The notes: a model not told the origin generated them from the letters alone. Positions 35,630 through 46,678 are shown, counted from the stretch's first letter. The stretch is 64,000 bases of DNA from Serpens gallinarum (GCF_014836765.1 NZ_JACSQG010000002.1:124001-188000); one strand, 5' to 3'. Translations and numbers: made by a program.

Positions 35630-37045
35630 GTGATCAAGAAAATCCTGATAGCCAACCGCGGCGAAATCGCTGTCCGCATCGTGCGGGCCTGTGCCGAGAT
35701 GGGCATCCGCTCCGTGGCGGTCTATTCTGAGGCCGACCGCCATGCGCTGCACGTCAAGCGTGCCGATGAGTCCTACAACATTGGCGAGGATCCGCTGAGT
35801 GGCTACCTGAGCCCGCGCAAGCTGGTCAACCTGGCGGTGGACACGGGTTGTGACGCGCTGCATCCGGGCTACGGCTTTCTGTCTGAGAACCCCGAACTTG
35901 CAGAGATCTGCGCCGAGCGTGGGATAAAATTCATCGGTCCCAGCGCCGAGGTGATTCGCCGCATGGGCGACAAGACCGAAGCGCGGCGCAGCATGATCAA
36001 GGCGGGTGTGCCGGTCACGCCCGGCACCGAAGGCAACGTCGTCGACTTGGCCCAGGCGCTGCAGGAAGCCGAGCGTCTGGGTTACCCGGTCATGCTCAAG
36101 GCCACCTCCGGTGGCGGTGGCCGGGGCATTCGTCGCTGCAACAGCCGTGAGGAGCTGGAGCACGCGTACCCGCGGGTAATCTCCGAAGCAACCAAGGCCT
36201 TTGGCAATGCCGAGGTGTTCCTCGAGAAGTGCATCGTCAATCCCAAGCATATCGAGTCGCAGATCCTCGCCGACAGCTTCGGCCATACCGTGCACCTGTT
36301 CGAGCGCGACTGCTCGATCCAGCGGCGCAACCAGAAACTCATCGAAATCGCCCCCAGCCCCCAGCTGACGCCAGAGCAGCGGGCCTATATCGGCGACCTG
36401 GCGGTGCGCGCCGCCAAGGCGGTGGGCTATGAAAACGCCGGCACTGTGGAATTCCTGCTCGCCGACGGTGAGGTGTATTTCATGGAAATGAACACCCGCG
36501 TCCAGGTGGAACACACCATCACCGAAGAAATCACCGGCATCGACATCGTGCGCGAGCAAATTCGTATCGCGTCGGGGCTGCCGCTGTCCGTGCAGCAGGA
36601 AGACATCCAGTACCGCGGTTTCGCCTTACAGTTCCGCATCAACGCCGAGGACCCGCGCAACAACTTCCTGCCCAGCTTCGGCAAGATCACCCGCTACTAC
36701 GCCCCCGGTGGCCCCGGCGTGCGTACTGACACGGCGATCTACACCGGTTACACCATTCCGCCGTTTTACGATTCGATGTGCCTGAAGCTGGTGGTTTGGG
36801 CATTGACCTGGGAAGAAGCGGTGGCGCGTGGCTCGCGGGCGCTGGACGACATGCGCGTGCAGGGGGTGAAAACCACCGCCACCTATTATCAGCAGATTCT
36901 CGCCAACGCGGATTTTCGCAGCGGACATTTCAATACCAGTTTCGTCGACGAACACCCTGAACTGCTGAACTACTCGATCAAACGCAAGCCGGGCGAACTG
37001 GCCCTGGCCATTGCCGCCGCCATTGCCGCCCACGCAGGCCTGTGA
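35630..37045 (+). CDS. pycA: Pyruvate carboxylase subunit A (biotin carboxylase)
   Basis: 471-aa ATP-grasp biotin carboxylase subunit. It carboxylates the biotin on PycB as the first half of pyruvate to oxaloacetate. Motifs are ILIANRGEIAVRIVRA at the N terminus, HPGYGFLSEN, the glycine-rich KATSGGGGRGI loop, FLEKCIVNPKHIE, and the catalytic EMNTRVQVEHTITEEI. The start is GTG at 35630; this gives the length of the Pseudomonas subunit. AccC is the alternative, but the pycB partner next to it settles the call. Confidence 0.94.
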   Translation: MIKKILIANRGEIAVRIVRACAEMGIRSVAVYSEADRHALHVKRADESYNIGEDPLSGYLSPRKLVNLAVDTGCDALHPGYGFLSENPELAEICAERGIKFIGPSAEVIRRMGDKTEARRSMIKAGVPVTPGTEGNVVDLAQALQEAERLGYPVMLKATSGGGGRGIRRCNSREELEHAYPRVISEATKAFGNAEVFLEKCIVNPKHIESQILADSFGHTVHLFERDCSIQRRNQKLIEIAPSPQLTPEQRAYIGDLAVRAAKAVGYENAGTVEFLLADGEVYFMEMNTRVQVEHTITEEITGIDIVREQIRIASGLPLSVQQEDIQYRGFALQFRINAEDPRNNFLPSFGKITRYYAPGGPGVRTDTAIYTGYTIPPFYDSMCLKLVVWALTWEEAVARGSRALDDMRVQGVKTTATYYQQILANADFRSGHFNTSFVDEHPELLNYSIKRKPGELALAIAAAIAAHAGL

Positions 37046-37055
37046 GGAACACACC

Positions 37056-38864
37056 ATGAGCAAACGAATCTCCGTTACCGATACCGTCCTGCGTGATGCC
37101 CACCAGTCCCTGCTGGCAACGCGCATGCGCACCGAAGACATGCTGCCGATCTGCCCGAAGCTCGATCAGGTCGGTTACTGGTCGCTGGAAGTGTGGGGCG
37201 GCGCCACCTTCGATGCCTGTGTGCGCTTCCTCAAGGAAGACCCCTGGGAGCGTCTGCGTCAGCTGCGCGCTGCCCTGCCCAATACCCGTTTGCAAATGCT
37301 CCTGCGCGGACAGAACCTGGTCGGCTACCGGCACTACAGCGATGACGTGGTACGGGCCTTCGTTGCCAAGGCGGCGGATAACGGCATCGACGTGTTCCGC
37401 ATCTTCGATGCCATGAACGATGTGCGTAATCTGCGCGTGGCCATCGAAGCGGTAAAGGCCGCCGGCAAGCATGCCCAGGGCACCATCTGCTACACCACCA
37501 GCCCGGTACACACCAACGAAGCCTTCGTCCAACAGGCGCGGCAGATGGCGGCGATGGGCGTCGATTCCATTGCCATCAAGGACATGGCCGGTCTGCTCAC
37601 CCCGTACGCCACCGGTACGCTGGTCAAGGCCCTCAAGGAAGCTCTGCCACACCTGGAGGTGGTGGTGCACTCCCACGACACCGCCGGTGTCGCCAGCATG
37701 TGCCAGATGAAGGCCATCGAAAATGGCGCCGATCGCATCGATACGGCGATCTCCAGCCTGGCCTGGGGCACCAGTCACCCGGGCACCGAGTCGATGGTTG
37801 CCGCGCTCAAGGGCAGCGAATACGACACGGGTCTGGATCTAGAGCTGCTGCAGGAGATCGGCCTGTACTTCTATGCCGTGCGCAAGAAGTACCACCAATT
37901 CGAAAGTGAATTCACCGGGGTCGACACCCGTGTGCAAGTCAACCAGGTACCGGGAGGGATGATTTCCAACCTGGCCAACCAGCTCAAGGAACAAGGCGCG
38001 CTTCACCGCATGGATGAAGTGATGGCAGAAATTCCCAAGGTGCGCAAAGACCTGGGCTACCCACCGCTGGTCACCCCGACGTCGCAGATCGTCGGCACCC
38101 AGGCGTTCTTTAACGTGCTCGCCGGCGAACGCTACAAGACCATCACCAACGAGGTGAAGCTGTACCTGCAAGGCGGTTACGGCAAGGCGGCCGGGCAGAT
38201 CAACGAACAGTTGCGCCAGCAGGCGATCGGCAGTGAAGAGCTCATCGACGTGCGCCCAGCCGACCTGCTCAAACCCGAGCTGGCGCGTCTGCGCGAGGAA
38301 ATCGGCAGCCTGGCCCAAAGCGAGGAGGATGTGCTGACCTTCGCAATGTTCCCGGACATCGGGCGGAAATTCCTCGAAGAGCGCGCCGCTGGCACCCTGA
38401 CGCCGGAAGCCCTGCTGCCCATCCCCAACGGCAATGGCGCAGTTGCCAGCGACGAAGGCGTACCGACCGAATTCGTTATCGATGTGCACGGTGAAAGCTA
38501 CCGCGTGGATATTACCGGTGTGGGCGTCAAGGGTGAGGGCAAGCGCCACTTCTTCCTCTCCATCGACGGCATGCCCGAGGAAGTGGTGTTCGAGCCCCTC
38601 AACACCTTCGTGGCCGGCGCCCCCGGCCAGCGCAAACCGGCCAGCGCGCCGGGTGACGTCAGCACCAACATGCCGGGCAACATCGTCGAGGTACTGGTCA
38701 AGGAAGGCGACACAGTCAAGGCGGGCCAGCCGCTGCTGATCGCCGAGGCCATGAAGATGGAAACCGAAGTGCAGGCGCCGATCGCCGGCACCGTCAAGGC
38801 CGTGCACGTGGCCAAGGGCGACCGCGTCAACCCGGGCGAGACGCTGATCGAGATCGAGGGCTGA
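37056..38864 (+). CDS. pycB: Pyruvate carboxylase subunit B (carboxyltransferase + biotin carrier)
   Basis: 602-aa subunit related to oxaloacetate decarboxylase alpha. The carboxyltransferase barrel begins TDTVLRDAHQSLLATRMRTEDM, with metal and substrate motifs EVWGGATFDACVRFLKEDPW, KDMAGLLTPY and VHSHDTAG. The C-terminal biotinyl domain carries the lysine at residue 567 in EAMKMET. GAGGA precedes the ATG, 10 bases after the pycA stop. No sodium-pump beta or gamma subunits are near, so it is the anaplerotic carboxylase, not the decarboxylase. Confidence 0.94.
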   Translation: MSKRISVTDTVLRDAHQSLLATRMRTEDMLPICPKLDQVGYWSLEVWGGATFDACVRFLKEDPWERLRQLRAALPNTRLQMLLRGQNLVGYRHYSDDVVRAFVAKAADNGIDVFRIFDAMNDVRNLRVAIEAVKAAGKHAQGTICYTTSPVHTNEAFVQQARQMAAMGVDSIAIKDMAGLLTPYATGTLVKALKEALPHLEVVVHSHDTAGVASMCQMKAIENGADRIDTAISSLAWGTSHPGTESMVAALKGSEYDTGLDLELLQEIGLYFYAVRKKYHQFESEFTGVDTRVQVNQVPGGMISNLANQLKEQGALHRMDEVMAEIPKVRKDLGYPPLVTPTSQIVGTQAFFNVLAGERYKTITNEVKLYLQGGYGKAAGQINEQLRQQAIGSEELIDVRPADLLKPELARLREEIGSLAQSEEDVLTFAMFPDIGRKFLEERAAGTLTPEALLPIPNGNGAVASDEGVPTEFVIDVHGESYRVDITGVGVKGEGKRHFFLSIDGMPEEVVFEPLNTFVAGAPGQRKPASAPGDVSTNMPGNIVEVLVKEGDTVKAGQPLLIAEAMKMETEVQAPIAGTVKAVHVAKGDRVNPGETLIEIEG

Positions 38865-38892
38865 CTCATCCTTTTTTAAACGATTACCTCTT

Positions 38893-38919
38893 GGGGAGCA
38901 TGATGCTCCCCTTTTTTTT
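38893..38919 (+). terminator. Terminator after pycB
   Basis: GGGGAGC-ATGAT-GCTCCCC followed by eight T: a canonical strong intrinsic terminator. Confidence 0.95.
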
Positions 38920-38978
38920 GGCTGGCCGAAGCTCTGCGAGTACCTGCGGCGAGATCACCCGTTGTTTCTGGGCTCTTG

Positions 38979-39434
38979 CTACAACGCCTTGGCGTACTGC
39001 ACAAAGCCGCTACGCTCGGCTACTCGCGCATACAAACGCATGGCCATGGTGTTGGTTTCATGGGTCAGCCAGTACAGCTTGCTGCAGCCGCTATCGCGAG
39101 CAGCGGCCTCGACATAGTCGATCAGTTGGCGACCAACGCCCTGTCCTCGCAGGTCGCGGGCAATGTACAGGTCTTCCAGGTAGCAATAGTCACCGATGGT
39201 CCAGCTGGAGCGGTGATACAGCCAGTGCACCAGCCCCACGGCTTGGCCATCGGCCCAGGCCAGCGCGGCGTGCAACGGATCGGCCGGATCGAGAAAGCGC
39301 CGCCAGTTGGTGGCGCTGACCTCGGCTGGAATCTCGGTCATGTAAAAGCGCTGATAACCCTGCCACAGCGGTAGCCAGGCATCATGGTCGGCGTCGCCAA
39401 CCAGACGGATTTCGACGGCAAGACGGGTGGGCAT
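38979..39434 (-). CDS. GNAT-family N-acetyltransferase
   Basis: 151-aa acetyltransferase. The acetyl-CoA loop is RDLRGQGVGRQLIDYVEAAARDSG, preceded by the YCYLEDLYIA strand and followed by KLYWLTHETN. It has a strong ribosome site (GGAGGTGA) before the ATG at 39434. The substrate is unknown; homologues are generic GNAT proteins. It stands alone, convergent with pycB. Confidence 0.88.
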   Translation of the reverse strand: MPTRLAVEIRLVGDADHDAWLPLWQGYQRFYMTEIPAEVSATNWRRFLDPADPLHAALAWADGQAVGLVHWLYHRSSWTIGDYCYLEDLYIARDLRGQGVGRQLIDYVEAAARDSGCSKLYWLTHETNTMAMRLYARVAERSGFVQYAKAL

Positions 39435-39535
39435 GAGCAGTCACCTCCAACAGAGGGGCTTATCCTGCAATGCGCCGCGCCTGCCGCGCAATTGCCGTTC
39501 GGCCAAACTGACAAGAAGGCCGGGCGGCGGGCGGG

Positions 39536-40531
39536 TTAGCCGGCACGTTCGCCACACAGATCCCGGGTAAACCAGCGCTCCGCTTCGGCCTGCTCAAGTC
39601 CTGCGCCGAGCAGGGCGAACAGCTTGCCCAGCGCCGCTTCGCGGGTCATGGCCCCGCCACTGATCACGCCACAAGCCGCCAGTTGGCTGCCCGCGGCATA
39701 GGTGTCGAAGGTCACGCGGCCCTCGGTGCATTGGCTGATGGCCGCCAGCACCACGCCCCGTTGGTGGGCATTGCGCAGTGCGTCCAGCAGGGGTTGATTG
39801 TCAGACGGCCCGGTGCCGCTGCCAAAACATTCCAGCAGTAGACCCTGCACGCCACTGCCCAGCAGCGCGTGCAGGTGTTCGGCGCGCAGACCGGGGAACA
39901 GCGGCAGCACGGCGAGGTTCACGTTGCGGCGCACAACCCGGTAATCCAGCGCAGCCGGCACGCTGATGCAGGGCGCCGCGGGTACTCCGCGCAGGGCCTC
40001 GGCAAAGGCGTCGAAGGCTTGGCTGTTGCGCTTGTTGACCCGCGCGCCATGCAGCACGCGGCCATGAAAAAACACCTGCACGCCCGGAGTCATGCCCTGT
40101 TCCAGCAGTGTAAGAGCGCCGAACAGGTTGCCCCAGGCGTCACTGCCCTCAACGCCCGCCGGCAGCATCGAGCCGGTCAGCAACACCGGCACCGGTAAGC
40201 CGAGGAGCAGAAAACTCAAGGCAGCCGCGGTATAGGCCAGGGTGTCGGTGCCGTGCAGGACCAGCACGCCCGTACAGCCGTCGCGCTCGACTGCGCTGAC
40301 GATGGCGTCACGCATGGCCAGCCAGTGGGCCTGGGTGATGTTGGCGCTGTCGATTGGCGGGCTCAGCTCTTGAAACCGCCAGTCTGGGAGTCGGCATTCG
40401 GAATGCACGGCCTGCTCGGCGCGCAGGCGCTCTTCGAAACCGGACGCCGGAGCAAGGCCCGCAGCGCTCATCTGCATGCCAATGGTGCCGCCGGTATAAA
40501 GGATCAGCAGGGAATCGCGGGCAGGGTTCAT
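39536..40531 (-). CDS. ansA: Type I L-asparaginase
   Basis: 331-aa cytoplasmic asparaginase, converting asparagine to aspartate and ammonia. The first active-site motif is YTGGTIGM near residue 15 and the second is VLHGTDTLAYTAAALSF, each with its catalytic Thr. No signal peptide is present, so it is the type I rather than the periplasmic type II enzyme. It lies downstream of aspA on the same strand, so Asn to Asp to fumarate is encoded consecutively. The start may also be a GTG nine codons upstream. Confidence 0.9.
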   Translation of the reverse strand: MNPARDSLLILYTGGTIGMQMSAAGLAPASGFEERLRAEQAVHSECRLPDWRFQELSPPIDSANITQAHWLAMRDAIVSAVERDGCTGVLVLHGTDTLAYTAAALSFLLLGLPVPVLLTGSMLPAGVEGSDAWGNLFGALTLLEQGMTPGVQVFFHGRVLHGARVNKRNSQAFDAFAEALRGVPAAPCISVPAALDYRVVRRNVNLAVLPLFPGLRAEHLHALLGSGVQGLLLECFGSGTGPSDNQPLLDALRNAHQRGVVLAAISQCTEGRVTFDTYAAGSQLAACGVISGGAMTREAALGKLFALLGAGLEQAEAERWFTRDLCGERAG

Positions 40532-40646
40532 GGCGGCATCCAGGCAAGGTGAATGCACGCATGCTGGCCCGTCAATGAGCGATCTACAAGGGGCGAGCAG
40601 GCAAATGACTGCTCGCTAAAAGGTGTGCTCCTCGCGCAGTCTGGAA

Positions 40647-40799
40647 TCAGGCCTGCGGCGTGCCGACCGGGGCCGGGCGGTAGGCCTTGTGGGTGGTGAA
40701 GGCGCCCCGCATGGGCATGAAGCGTGCTGGCGGCTGGACTGCGCTGGTCATGGGTACGACGTTGCGCGCGCGCGAGGGGGGAAGCATGGGAATCTCCAT
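40647..40799 (-). CDS. Possible 50-aa small protein downstream of aspA
   Basis: An ATG five bases after the aspA stop opens a 50-codon frame, rich in Pro, Arg and Met (MEIPMLPPSRARNVV at the start, RPAPVGTPQA at the end), ending at 40647. GGAG lies before its second ATG (codon 5), which may be the true start and would give 46 aa. No family is recognised. It could be spurious; codon use is GC-rich like its neighbours. Confidence 0.35.
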   Translation of the reverse strand: MEIPMLPPSRARNVVPMTSAVQPPARFMPMRGAFTTHKAYRPAPVGTPQA

Positions 40800-40804
40800 T
40801 TTGA

Positions 40805-42226
<1,422 letters not shown>

Positions 42227-42420
42227 GACGGTACACATTCTCGGAAAACGGCTTGACTTGCCTCAGTGCCCATAGAATAAGGGTCGTAGCCTTGCGGCGG
42301 CCAATGCCATTAACCGCTGGCCCATGCCGAAACGGCATAATGTTCATGTGACTTTCTCTGGCATTCGCAGCACGTGGATGCGTCAAGGTGTCGCACGTGG
42401 GACAAGGAGCGCAAAAACCC

Positions 42421-43323
42421 ATGAATCTGGAAACCAAATGGCTGGAAGACTTCGTCACCCTGGCGACTACGCGCAGTTTTTCTCAGGCGGCGGCGAAGCG
42501 TTTTGTGACCCAGCCGGCCTTCAGCCGGCGCATACGCAGTCTGGAGACAACGCTGGGGCTGACCCTGGTCAACCGCGCCCGAACGCCGGTGGAACTGACC
42601 GAGGCCGGGCAATTGTTCCTGATCACTGCGCGCAGCCTGGTCGAGCAGCTCGGTGAGGTGCTGCGCCATTTGCACCATCTGGAAGGCCCGAAAGGCGAGG
42701 TGCTGCAATTCGCCGCCGCTCACTCCCTGGCCCTGGGCTTTTTTCCACAGTGGATCGCCAGCCTGCGCGAGCTGGGGCTGAGCCCCAGCACCCGCCTGGT
42801 GGCGACCAACGTGGGCGAAGCGGTGCATGCTCTGCGTGAAGGAACCTGTGACCTGATGCTGGCCTTCCACGACCCGGACGCCGCATTGCAAATGGACGCG
42901 GAGATCTTCCCCTCGCTGCATCTGGCCAACAACGAAATGCTGCCGGTCTGCGCAGCGGATGCCCAGGGGGCGCCGCTGTATGACCTGAACAGCGGGCAGA
43001 GCGTGCCGCTACTGGCCTACAGCGCCGGTGCCTTCTTGGGCCGCTCTGTCAACGCACTGCTGCGCCAGCGCCAGTTGCGCTACACCACGGTGTACGAAAC
43101 GGCGATGGCCGACAGCCTGAAGAGCATGGCCCTGCAGGGCCTGGGCGTGGCCTGGGTGCCGCGCCTGAGTATTGACGCCGAGCTGCAACGCGGCGAGCTG
43201 GTGGAATGCGGTGACGAGACCTGGCGACTGCCGCTGGAAATTCGCTTGTACCGCTGCTCACTGGTGCGCAAAGCCGGAGTCCGGTTGTTGTGGCGCAAGC
43301 TGGACGGGGGCGCCAGCGATTAG
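42421..43323 (+). CDS. LysR-family regulator divergent from aspA
   Basis: 300-aa LysR protein. The helix-turn-helix is at residues 1-60 (LEDFVTLATTRSFSQAAAKRFVTQPAFSRRIRSLE read in parts), followed by the effector domain. The divergent position beside aspA is kept in P. aeruginosa as I recall, so control of aspartase is a reasonable guess. I take the ATG at 42421; the frame extends 11 codons further upstream. Confidence 0.88.
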   Translation: MNLETKWLEDFVTLATTRSFSQAAAKRFVTQPAFSRRIRSLETTLGLTLVNRARTPVELTEAGQLFLITARSLVEQLGEVLRHLHHLEGPKGEVLQFAAAHSLALGFFPQWIASLRELGLSPSTRLVATNVGEAVHALREGTCDLMLAFHDPDAALQMDAEIFPSLHLANNEMLPVCAADAQGAPLYDLNSGQSVPLLAYSAGAFLGRSVNALLRQRQLRYTTVYETAMADSLKSMALQGLGVAWVPRLSIDAELQRGELVECGDETWRLPLEIRLYRCSLVRKAGVRLLWRKLDGGASD

Positions 43324-43328
43324 AGGCC

Positions 43329-43387
43329 GATACCCATCAGCGTCAGAATCGCGCGCTGGGTATCGCTGCGCTCAATGCCCTCCTACA
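43329..43387. repeat. Dispersed intergenic repeat, copy 1
   Basis: Starts GATACCCATCAGCG and returns as CGCTGGGTATCGCTGCGCTC...CCCTCC, forming a GATACCCA/TGGGTATC hairpin with a long loop. A shorter version with the same ends is at 51997-52050. It lies between two convergent genes. It resembles the GGGTATCGCTGCGCTCAACCC family common between Pseudomonas genes. Confidence 0.65.
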
Positions 43388-43413
43388 AAGTGGCAAGCCG
43401 ATGACGGGCTCGC

Positions 43414-44736
43414 TTAGAGACCGTACTTTCTGACTTTGTCGAACAGCGTGGTCTTGGCCATGCCCAGCGCGAGCGCGGCCTGGCTGAGGTTGCCGGCGTG
43501 ACGCTCGAGGGCGTCGCCCAGCAGGCTGCGCTCGAAGGCTTCTACCGCTTCGGCGAAGCAGGGGCCGTTGTCCTCGGTGGCCAGGCCGCTTTTCTTGAAG
43601 ACGGGCAGGCCGAGGGCGAAACGCTCGGCGACGTTGCGCAACTCGCGCACGTTGCCCGGCCAATCGTGGGCCATCAACGCGGCGATGGTGGCCTGATCCA
43701 GCGCCGGGCTGATGCGATCAAAGCGCAGCGCCGACAGCTGTAGGAAATGCTCGAACAGCACCAGGATGTCTTCGCGGCGCTCGCGCAGCGGCGGTATTTC
43801 CAACGTGACGACGTTGAGCCGGTAATACAGGTCGCTGCGAAACTGGCCACGCCTGCCCCATTCATTGAGGTCGGCTTTGGTGGCGGCGATCACCCGGCAG
43901 TCCACCTCGACCGGCTGGTTCGAGCCCAGCCGTTCCAGCGAGTGCTCCTGTAGCACGCGCAGCAGCTTGATCTGCAGGTTCGCCGGCATGCTCTCGATCT
44001 CATCAAGGAACAGGCTGCCGCCGTTGGCGTGCTCAATCTTGCCGATGCGCCGCTTGCCGGCGCCCGTGAAAGCATGGGCTTCGTGCCCGAATATTTCACT
44101 CTCGAACAAGCTTTCCGGCAGGCCGCCGCAGTTGAGGGCGACAAACGGGTGCGTCTGGCGGCGACTGAAATCATGCAGGCAGCGAGCAACCAGCTCCTTG
44201 CCCGTGCCGGTTTCCCCCTCGATCAGCACGTTGGCGGCGGTGTCGGCGACATTGGCGATCAGCTCGCGTAGGTGCTGCATGGCCGGCGAGCGGCCGATGA
44301 TGCGCTGCTCCAGCGCCTGGCGGCCGGCCAACTGGCGGCGCAGGACGGACACTTCGCGGGCCAGGCTGCGTTGTTCCAGGGCGCGTCGGGCCACGTCCAC
44401 CAGTCGTTCCGGGGAAAAGGGTTTTTCCATGAAGTCGTAGGCGCCATCGCGCATGGCGCCCACGGCCATGCTGATGTCGCCGTGACCTGTGATCAGTACC
44501 ACCGGCAGGCTGGGGTCGCGCTGCTTGAGTTGGGCCAGTAGCTGCAGGCCGTCCATACCGGGCAGGCGGATGTCGCTGATGACGATGCCGGGGAAGTCGG
44601 CGCCGATACGCTGCAGCGCCTCTTCGGCGCTATTCACGCCGATGCTGGCAATGTCTTCCAGGGCTAGGGCCTGCTGGCAGCCGAGCAGGACGTGGGGATC
44701 GTCTTCGACGATCAGGACGCTGAGCGGATCATTCAT
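43414..44736 (-). CDS. aauR: Sigma-54-dependent response regulator AauR
   Basis: 440-aa NtrC/DctD-type regulator. The receiver domain has phospho-acceptor D55 (VISDIRLPGMDG). The AAA+ domain has Walker A GETGTGKE and Walker B GSLFLDEIE. The C-terminal Fis-type helix-turn-helix is GNLSQAALALGMAKTTLFDKVRKYGL, read in parts. The sigma-54 contact loop reads HAFTGA rather than GAFTGA. It is the last gene of an operon with a glutamate/aspartate ABC transporter and its sensor, the order of aatJQMP-aauSR in P. putida. Matching activator palindromes upstream of aatJ support AauR rather than DctD. Confidence 0.9.
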   Translation of the reverse strand: MNDPLSVLIVEDDPHVLLGCQQALALEDIASIGVNSAEEALQRIGADFPGIVISDIRLPGMDGLQLLAQLKQRDPSLPVVLITGHGDISMAVGAMRDGAYDFMEKPFSPERLVDVARRALEQRSLAREVSVLRRQLAGRQALEQRIIGRSPAMQHLRELIANVADTAANVLIEGETGTGKELVARCLHDFSRRQTHPFVALNCGGLPESLFESEIFGHEAHAFTGAGKRRIGKIEHANGGSLFLDEIESMPANLQIKLLRVLQEHSLERLGSNQPVEVDCRVIAATKADLNEWGRRGQFRSDLYYRLNVVTLEIPPLRERREDILVLFEHFLQLSALRFDRISPALDQATIAALMAHDWPGNVRELRNVAERFALGLPVFKKSGLATEDNGPCFAEAVEAFERSLLGDALERHAGNLSQAALALGMAKTTLFDKVRKYGL

Positions 44737-46678
44737 CGCAAGCAATCTCGTGGACAATCAAGGGACGCAGGCTGAGCACGAAGGCGATACCGCCCTCGTC
44801 CGGATGGCGCACACCGAGGCTACCACCGGCCGCCGCGGCCAGGCTGGCGGACAACGTCAAGCCCAGGCCCAAACCCTGCTCGCCCGGTTTGGTGGTGAAG
44901 AACGGCTCGAATAAATGTGCGCGAGCTTCGGCCGACATGCCGGGACCGTTGTCGCGTACTTCAAACTGAAACAGGTCGTCTTCCAGACGCCCGCTCAGCC
45001 ACAGGCGACGGTCATCCTGGTCGCGCAAGGCATCCAGGGCATTGCCGATCAGGTTGACGAGGATTTGCTCCAGGCGCGTCTGATCGATGGCCAGGCGCAG
45101 ATCGTCGTAGTCGCGCTCGAGGTGCAGGCGGCTGCGTTGCAGGCGCGGGTGGAGCAGCAGCAAGGCGGCGTCCACCGCCTTGCCAAGCCGGGCCTGGCCA
45201 CGGTCATCGGAGCGGCGCGCAAAGGCCCGCAAGCTGGCAGTGATCTTGCCCATGCGGTCGACCAGCTCGTTGATCGCCTGCAGGTTGGTGCTGGCGGTAT
45301 CCAGCGCGCCCCGTTGCAGAAAACGCACGGTGTTGCCGGACAGAGTGCGCAGCGCCGCCAGCGGCTGGTTGAGCTCGTGGGCAATGCTGGTGGACATCTG
45401 GCCAATCACCGCCAGCTTGCCGGCCTGTACCAGTTCATCCTGGGCCTGGCGCAGGGTCTGTTCGGCCTGGCGGCGCTCGCGGATCTCAGCTTTCAGCCGG
45501 TCGTTGCTGGCGCGCAGGTCGGCGGTGCGTTCGGCGATCTTGCGCTCCAATTCGTTGTTGGCCTGTTGCAGCGCCTCGCGGGCTGCCAGACGTGTGGCGA
45601 TCACCTTGCGTCGCTCATTCCAGGCGATCAGCAGCAGGGCCAGCAGCGCCACCGCCACCGCCACCATCACGCCATGGCTGATGGCGGTGCGGCGCAATTC
45701 CTTGAGTGGGCTGAGCAAGGTCAGCCTCCAGGGCGTGTCGTTGAGCAGGCGCCCCTGGGCCAGATAATGCTGGGGCGACGCGTCGTCGCCGGCCAGGCTG
45801 ATTCGCTTCAGTCCATCGGCCAAAGCCCGGCGCTCCAATACCTGCAGCTCTTCCAGCGCCCACCAGTGGTATTGCAGGCTGCGCGCCAGGCGCTCCCTGG
45901 TGGCGGCGTCCAGCGGGTGCACGGCTTTGAGGCGGCGGGCCGGGTTGCTGGCCAGGATAATGATGCCGTTCTCATCGCTGACATAGGCTTCCAACTGGGC
46001 GCGCTGCCAGCGTTCCTCCAAGGTGTCGAGGCGTACTTTGACCACCCCCACGCCAATGATCCGACCGTTGTGTTCGAGGCTGTGGGCCAGGTAATAGCCC
46101 GGCTCGCCCGTGGTGCTGCCGATGCCATAGAAACGCCCCGGGCGCCCCTGCACCGCATCCTGAAAATAGGCGCGGAAGGACAGGTCTTCCCCCTGGTAAC
46201 TGTCGGCCGAACGCCAGTTGCTGGTGGCCAGTACCCGGCCGCTGGTATCCAGTATGTAGGTGGCCAGGCTGCCGCTGCGTCGGTTGAGCCCTTCCAGGTA
46301 GTCATTGACCCGCTGGCGACGCTGCGGGCTGGGATCGAGCAGCAAGCGCTCGACGTCGCTTTCCAGCTCTAGCAGGCTGGGCAGGTAGGTGTACTTGGTG
46401 ATCTCGCTTTCCACCGCGCGAGCGTTCAGCTCCAGTTGGCGCTCACCGTTCTCGGCCAGGGCGCGGATGCCGGTGTGTTTACTGAGCAGGTAGCCGCCGT
46501 AACCGCCGCCGAACACCAGTAGCGGCAGCGTGAGCAGCACCAAGTGACGGAACACCGCCCGTATCGCCCGCCGTGCGAAACGCGAACGCTGAGGGTCGGC
46601 GTGTGCCGAGCCCGTCGCGATCCGGGCCCGTTCCGCCGCGCCGGGGACGAGCAAGCGCCCGTCCGCGTGGCGCTGCAT
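44729..46678 (-). CDS. aauS: Acidic amino acid sensor histidine kinase AauS
   Basis: 649-aa membrane kinase of the DctB type. A first transmembrane helix (residues ~45-65, LVLLTLPLLVFGGGYGGYLL) is followed by a periplasmic double-Cache sensor with YGIGSTTGEPGYYLAHSL. The second helix is at about 325-345. A coiled coil and the phospho-acceptor H434 (SIAHELNQPLAAL) come next, then the ATPase with NLIGNALDAL, DNGPGM and GLGLGLTLS. Its ATG overlaps the aatP stop (TGATG), and its end overlaps the aauR start by 8 bases. It should sense external Glu, Asp or their amides and phosphorylate AauR. Confidence 0.9.
   Translation of the reverse strand: MQRHADGRLLVPGAAERARIATGSAHADPQRSRFARRAIRAVFRHLVLLTLPLLVFGGGYGGYLLSKHTGIRALAENGERQLELNARAVESEITKYTYLPSLLELESDVERLLLDPSPQRRQRVNDYLEGLNRRSGSLATYILDTSGRVLATSNWRSADSYQGEDLSFRAYFQDAVQGRPGRFYGIGSTTGEPGYYLAHSLEHNGRIIGVGVVKVRLDTLEERWQRAQLEAYVSDENGIIILASNPARRLKAVHPLDAATRERLARSLQYHWWALEELQVLERRALADGLKRISLAGDDASPQHYLAQGRLLNDTPWRLTLLSPLKELRRTAISHGVMVAVAVALLALLLIAWNERRKVIATRLAAREALQQANNELERKIAERTADLRASNDRLKAEIRERRQAEQTLRQAQDELVQAGKLAVIGQMSTSIAHELNQPLAALRTLSGNTVRFLQRGALDTASTNLQAINELVDRMGKITASLRAFARRSDDRGQARLGKAVDAALLLLHPRLQRSRLHLERDYDDLRLAIDQTRLEQILVNLIGNALDALRDQDDRRLWLSGRLEDDLFQFEVRDNGPGMSAEARAHLFEPFFTTKPGEQGLGLGLTLSASLAAAAGGSLGVRHPDEGGIAFVLSLRPLIVHEIACDE

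Noticed and set aside
37056-38864. Oxaloacetate decarboxylase alpha subunit instead of PycB
   Set aside because: A biotin carboxylase subunit is directly upstream, and there are no beta or gamma pump subunits.
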